Assembly (NCBI GenBank): GCA_030629925.1
Contig: DAOVOB010000114.1
Location: 1 to 5,055, forward strand
Source of the DNA: Fidelibacterota bacterium
Lineage (GTDB): Bacteria; Fidelibacterota; Fidelibacteria; Fidelibacterales; Fidelibacteraceae
Direction of reading: 5' to 3'
Length of the DNA stretch: 5,055 nucleotides
Positions 3,544-5,055 of this stretch are shown piece after piece. The translations under genes were made by a program, and so were the position numbers. Positions within the stretch are counted from its first letter, which is position 1, and each line of letters opens with the position of its first letter. The notes beneath the pieces were generated by a model. The model was not told the origin of the DNA, ran no database searches, and worked only from the letters and a program-made list of their open reading frames with translations.

Positions 3544-5055
3544 ATGAGATCAACCATATTTGGATTATTTGTACTGTTATTATTGCTTTCCTGTGGTTCG
3601 CAGGAGTTGGTAACGGACAGTCCCGAGAAAAAAATGCTCGAACATTATCCCACATCCGGGATAACCCATTTTATGTATGGCGAAATATACCGATCAAGCG
3701 GAAATTATTCTTATGCAAATTTGGAATATCGCAAGGCTTTGGAATACGATACAACCACAACGATCTTAAATGCGATCGGAGAAAGTTATCGCTTATTGGG
3801 TAAGCATAAGCAGGCAACGAACTATTTTGAAAAATCGCTAAAATTAGATCCTTCCGACGCTACAGCACAATTCAATGTAATGGATCTCTATATGAAAGAA
3901 TTGCAATATGAAAAAGCAATTCCAATTCTTGTAAATGAACTAGAAAATAAACCGAATAATTCAGATTATCTTCAACGTCTGGCAGAGTGCTACCGCGGTG
4001 TTGGACAGCACGAAAATGCGTTAACAATTTTAGGCAAACTGATAGACCTTAGCCCTAATTATCCGTGGTCATATATTTATGCCGCTGAGATCATGCTTGA
4101 GGATGATCGCATAGCGGATGCGGCTCCATATCTTGAACAAGTTGCGAGGAATATCCCACCAAATAACGAACTTTATGAGTTTTGGGTCCGAGCACTTTTT
4201 GAGAGCAATAATATTGAAGGCATGTTAAGTGCGTTGGAATTTTGGTTGGATCAAGATCCTGAATCATTATCCCCGTATTTCCTTTATATTGACTACCAGT
4301 TCCGGCTCGAAAATTATGAAGCGGGAGACAAGTTGTTGGATCGCATTAAAGATCGCTGGCAAGAGGATGCTTTAATATCATATTTCCAGGGTGTTTCTGC
4401 CATGTCACGCAATGATGTGGGAAAAGTGTGGTTCTATTTTAAGCGGGCCGATGGATTCCCAGATCCCGGTGTTGATCTATATCTATATTACGGATTGTGG
4501 TTCTGGGAAAAAGGTTATCTTGAAGAAGCGGAAACGGTTGCTGATCTCGCTATTGAAAAAAGAGGTCCAAGTGCACGATGGCTACACATGAAGGCAATGA
4601 TCAGTGCGCAATGGGGTGACTACGAAAAAGCCGAGCAACTATTACTAAACGTTATCTCTGTAGACTCAACGAATTTAAATGCCCGGGAGGATCTGGCAAA
4701 TATTTACGTTGAAATGAACGAGGCGGAAAAGGCAGATCAAACATATAAAGATTTATTGATCGTCCTACCAGAGAATGTAAGCGTGTTAAATAATTATGCC
4801 TACGCATTGGCTTGTTTAAATATGGACTTGGGAAGAGCAATGAATATGGTAAACAAGGCTTTAAAACAAGAAAAAAGCGCCGCGTACTGCGATACCAAAG
4901 CATGGGTGTTGTATCGGCAAAATAAATATAATCAAGCATTGAAATGGATCAAAAAAGCTTTTGAGTATTCGGATGTAAGTGCCGATGTGTTCACCCATCA
5001 AGGATATATTCTTATTGCACTTAACAAAATTGAAAAAGCACGAATCGCTTTCTTA
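3544..5055 (+). CDS. Outer-membrane-type TPR repeat lipoprotein (3' partial)
   Basis: The frame is open for 504 codons and runs off the window end, so the C-terminus is missing. Residues 1-17 form a lipoprotein signal peptide: Arg2, a hydrophobic run, then lipobox LLSC with Cys17 as the lipidation site. Gly at +2 is not an inner-membrane retention signal, so an outer-membrane location is likely. The mature part is made of helical TPR-type units. Clear ones lie near 40-70, 74-103 (GESYRLLGKHKQATNYFEKSL), 107-137, 142-171, 345-374 (WGDYEKAEQLL), 379-409 and 448-474 (VLYRQNKYNQALKWIKKA); the middle, about 205-310, is degenerate and rich in Trp, Phe and Tyr. TPRs bind proteins, so an envelope scaffold or assembly role is expected; no enzymatic motif is seen. 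The start at 3544 has AAGAAG (3532-3537) 6 nt upstream; an in-frame ATG at 3538 would add two residues but abuts that site. It follows a terminator, so it probably starts a new operon. Confidence 0.93.
   Translation, partial: MRSTIFGLFVLLLLLSCGSQELVTDSPEKKMLEHYPTSGITHFMYGEIYRSSGNYSYANLEYRKALEYDTTTTILNAIGESYRLLGKHKQATNYFEKSLKLDPSDATAQFNVMDLYMKELQYEKAIPILVNELENKPNNSDYLQRLAECYRGVGQHENALTILGKLIDLSPNYPWSYIYAAEIMLEDDRIADAAPYLEQVARNIPPNNELYEFWVRALFESNNIEGMLSALEFWLDQDPESLSPYFLYIDYQFRLENYEAGDKLLDRIKDRWQEDALISYFQGVSAMSRNDVGKVWFYFKRADGFPDPGVDLYLYYGLWFWEKGYLEEAETVADLAIEKRGPSARWLHMKAMISAQWGDYEKAEQLLLNVISVDSTNLNAREDLANIYVEMNEAEKADQTYKDLLIVLPENVSVLNNYAYALACLNMDLGRAMNMVNKALKQEKSAAYCDTKAWVLYRQNKYNQALKWIKKAFEYSDVSADVFTHQGYILIALNKIEKARIAFL

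Noticed and set aside
4391..4591. Plus-strand frame of 66 codons
   Set aside because: It is an out-of-frame shadow inside the TPR lipoprotein, whose frame is open throughout.
4652..4939. Minus-strand frame of 95 codons
   Set aside because: It is antisense to TPR repeats, with no start signal or family resemblance.

Overview
The window reads as one contiguous piece of an ordinary chromosome, entirely plus-strand, AT-rich and densely packed. I see no insertion sequence, phage gene, CRISPR array, tRNA or rRNA. The outer-membrane-type lipoprotein with many TPR units points to a Gram-negative-type envelope. My loose guess is a lineage of the Fibrobacteres-Chlorobi-Bacteroidetes (FCB) neighbourhood, for example Marinimicrobia, Calditrichota or Ignavibacteria. 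That guess rests on gene style alone and is not proven here.

Layout. Bases 1-117 may hold the tail of an upstream gene, followed by an intrinsic terminator (84-115) that ends directly at the ribosome binding site of the first complete gene. A tight cluster follows: uppP (undecaprenyl-diphosphatase, 128-931), holA (DNA polymerase III delta, 935-1930) and an ECF sigma factor (1932-2513). The gaps between them are 3 and 1 nt, so they are almost surely co-transcribed. After a 74-nt gap with an AT inverted repeat comes a membrane-anchored zinc-finger anti-sigma factor (2588-3124). A 63-residue zinc-ribbon-like protein of unknown function (3189-3380) has its own good ribosome binding site and a strong terminator (3404-3431). 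After a 157-nt intergenic region comes a large TPR lipoprotein (3544 to the window end, 3' end missing).

How the genes may work together. UppP recycles the undecaprenyl carrier lipid for peptidoglycan and other envelope polymers. ECF sigma/anti-sigma pairs with a transmembrane anti-sigma commonly sense envelope stress. Placing a carrier-lipid enzyme, a clamp-loader subunit and an ECF pair in one unit suggests, but does not show, an envelope-stress-linked operon. The two least explained items are a pair of mutually exclusive hairpins just before uppP, which looks like an attenuator, and a 14-nt element repeated upstream of both the zinc-ribbon gene and the TPR gene. I found no clearly new multi-gene system. 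The best candidates for something undescribed are the small cysteine protein and the leader before uppP.
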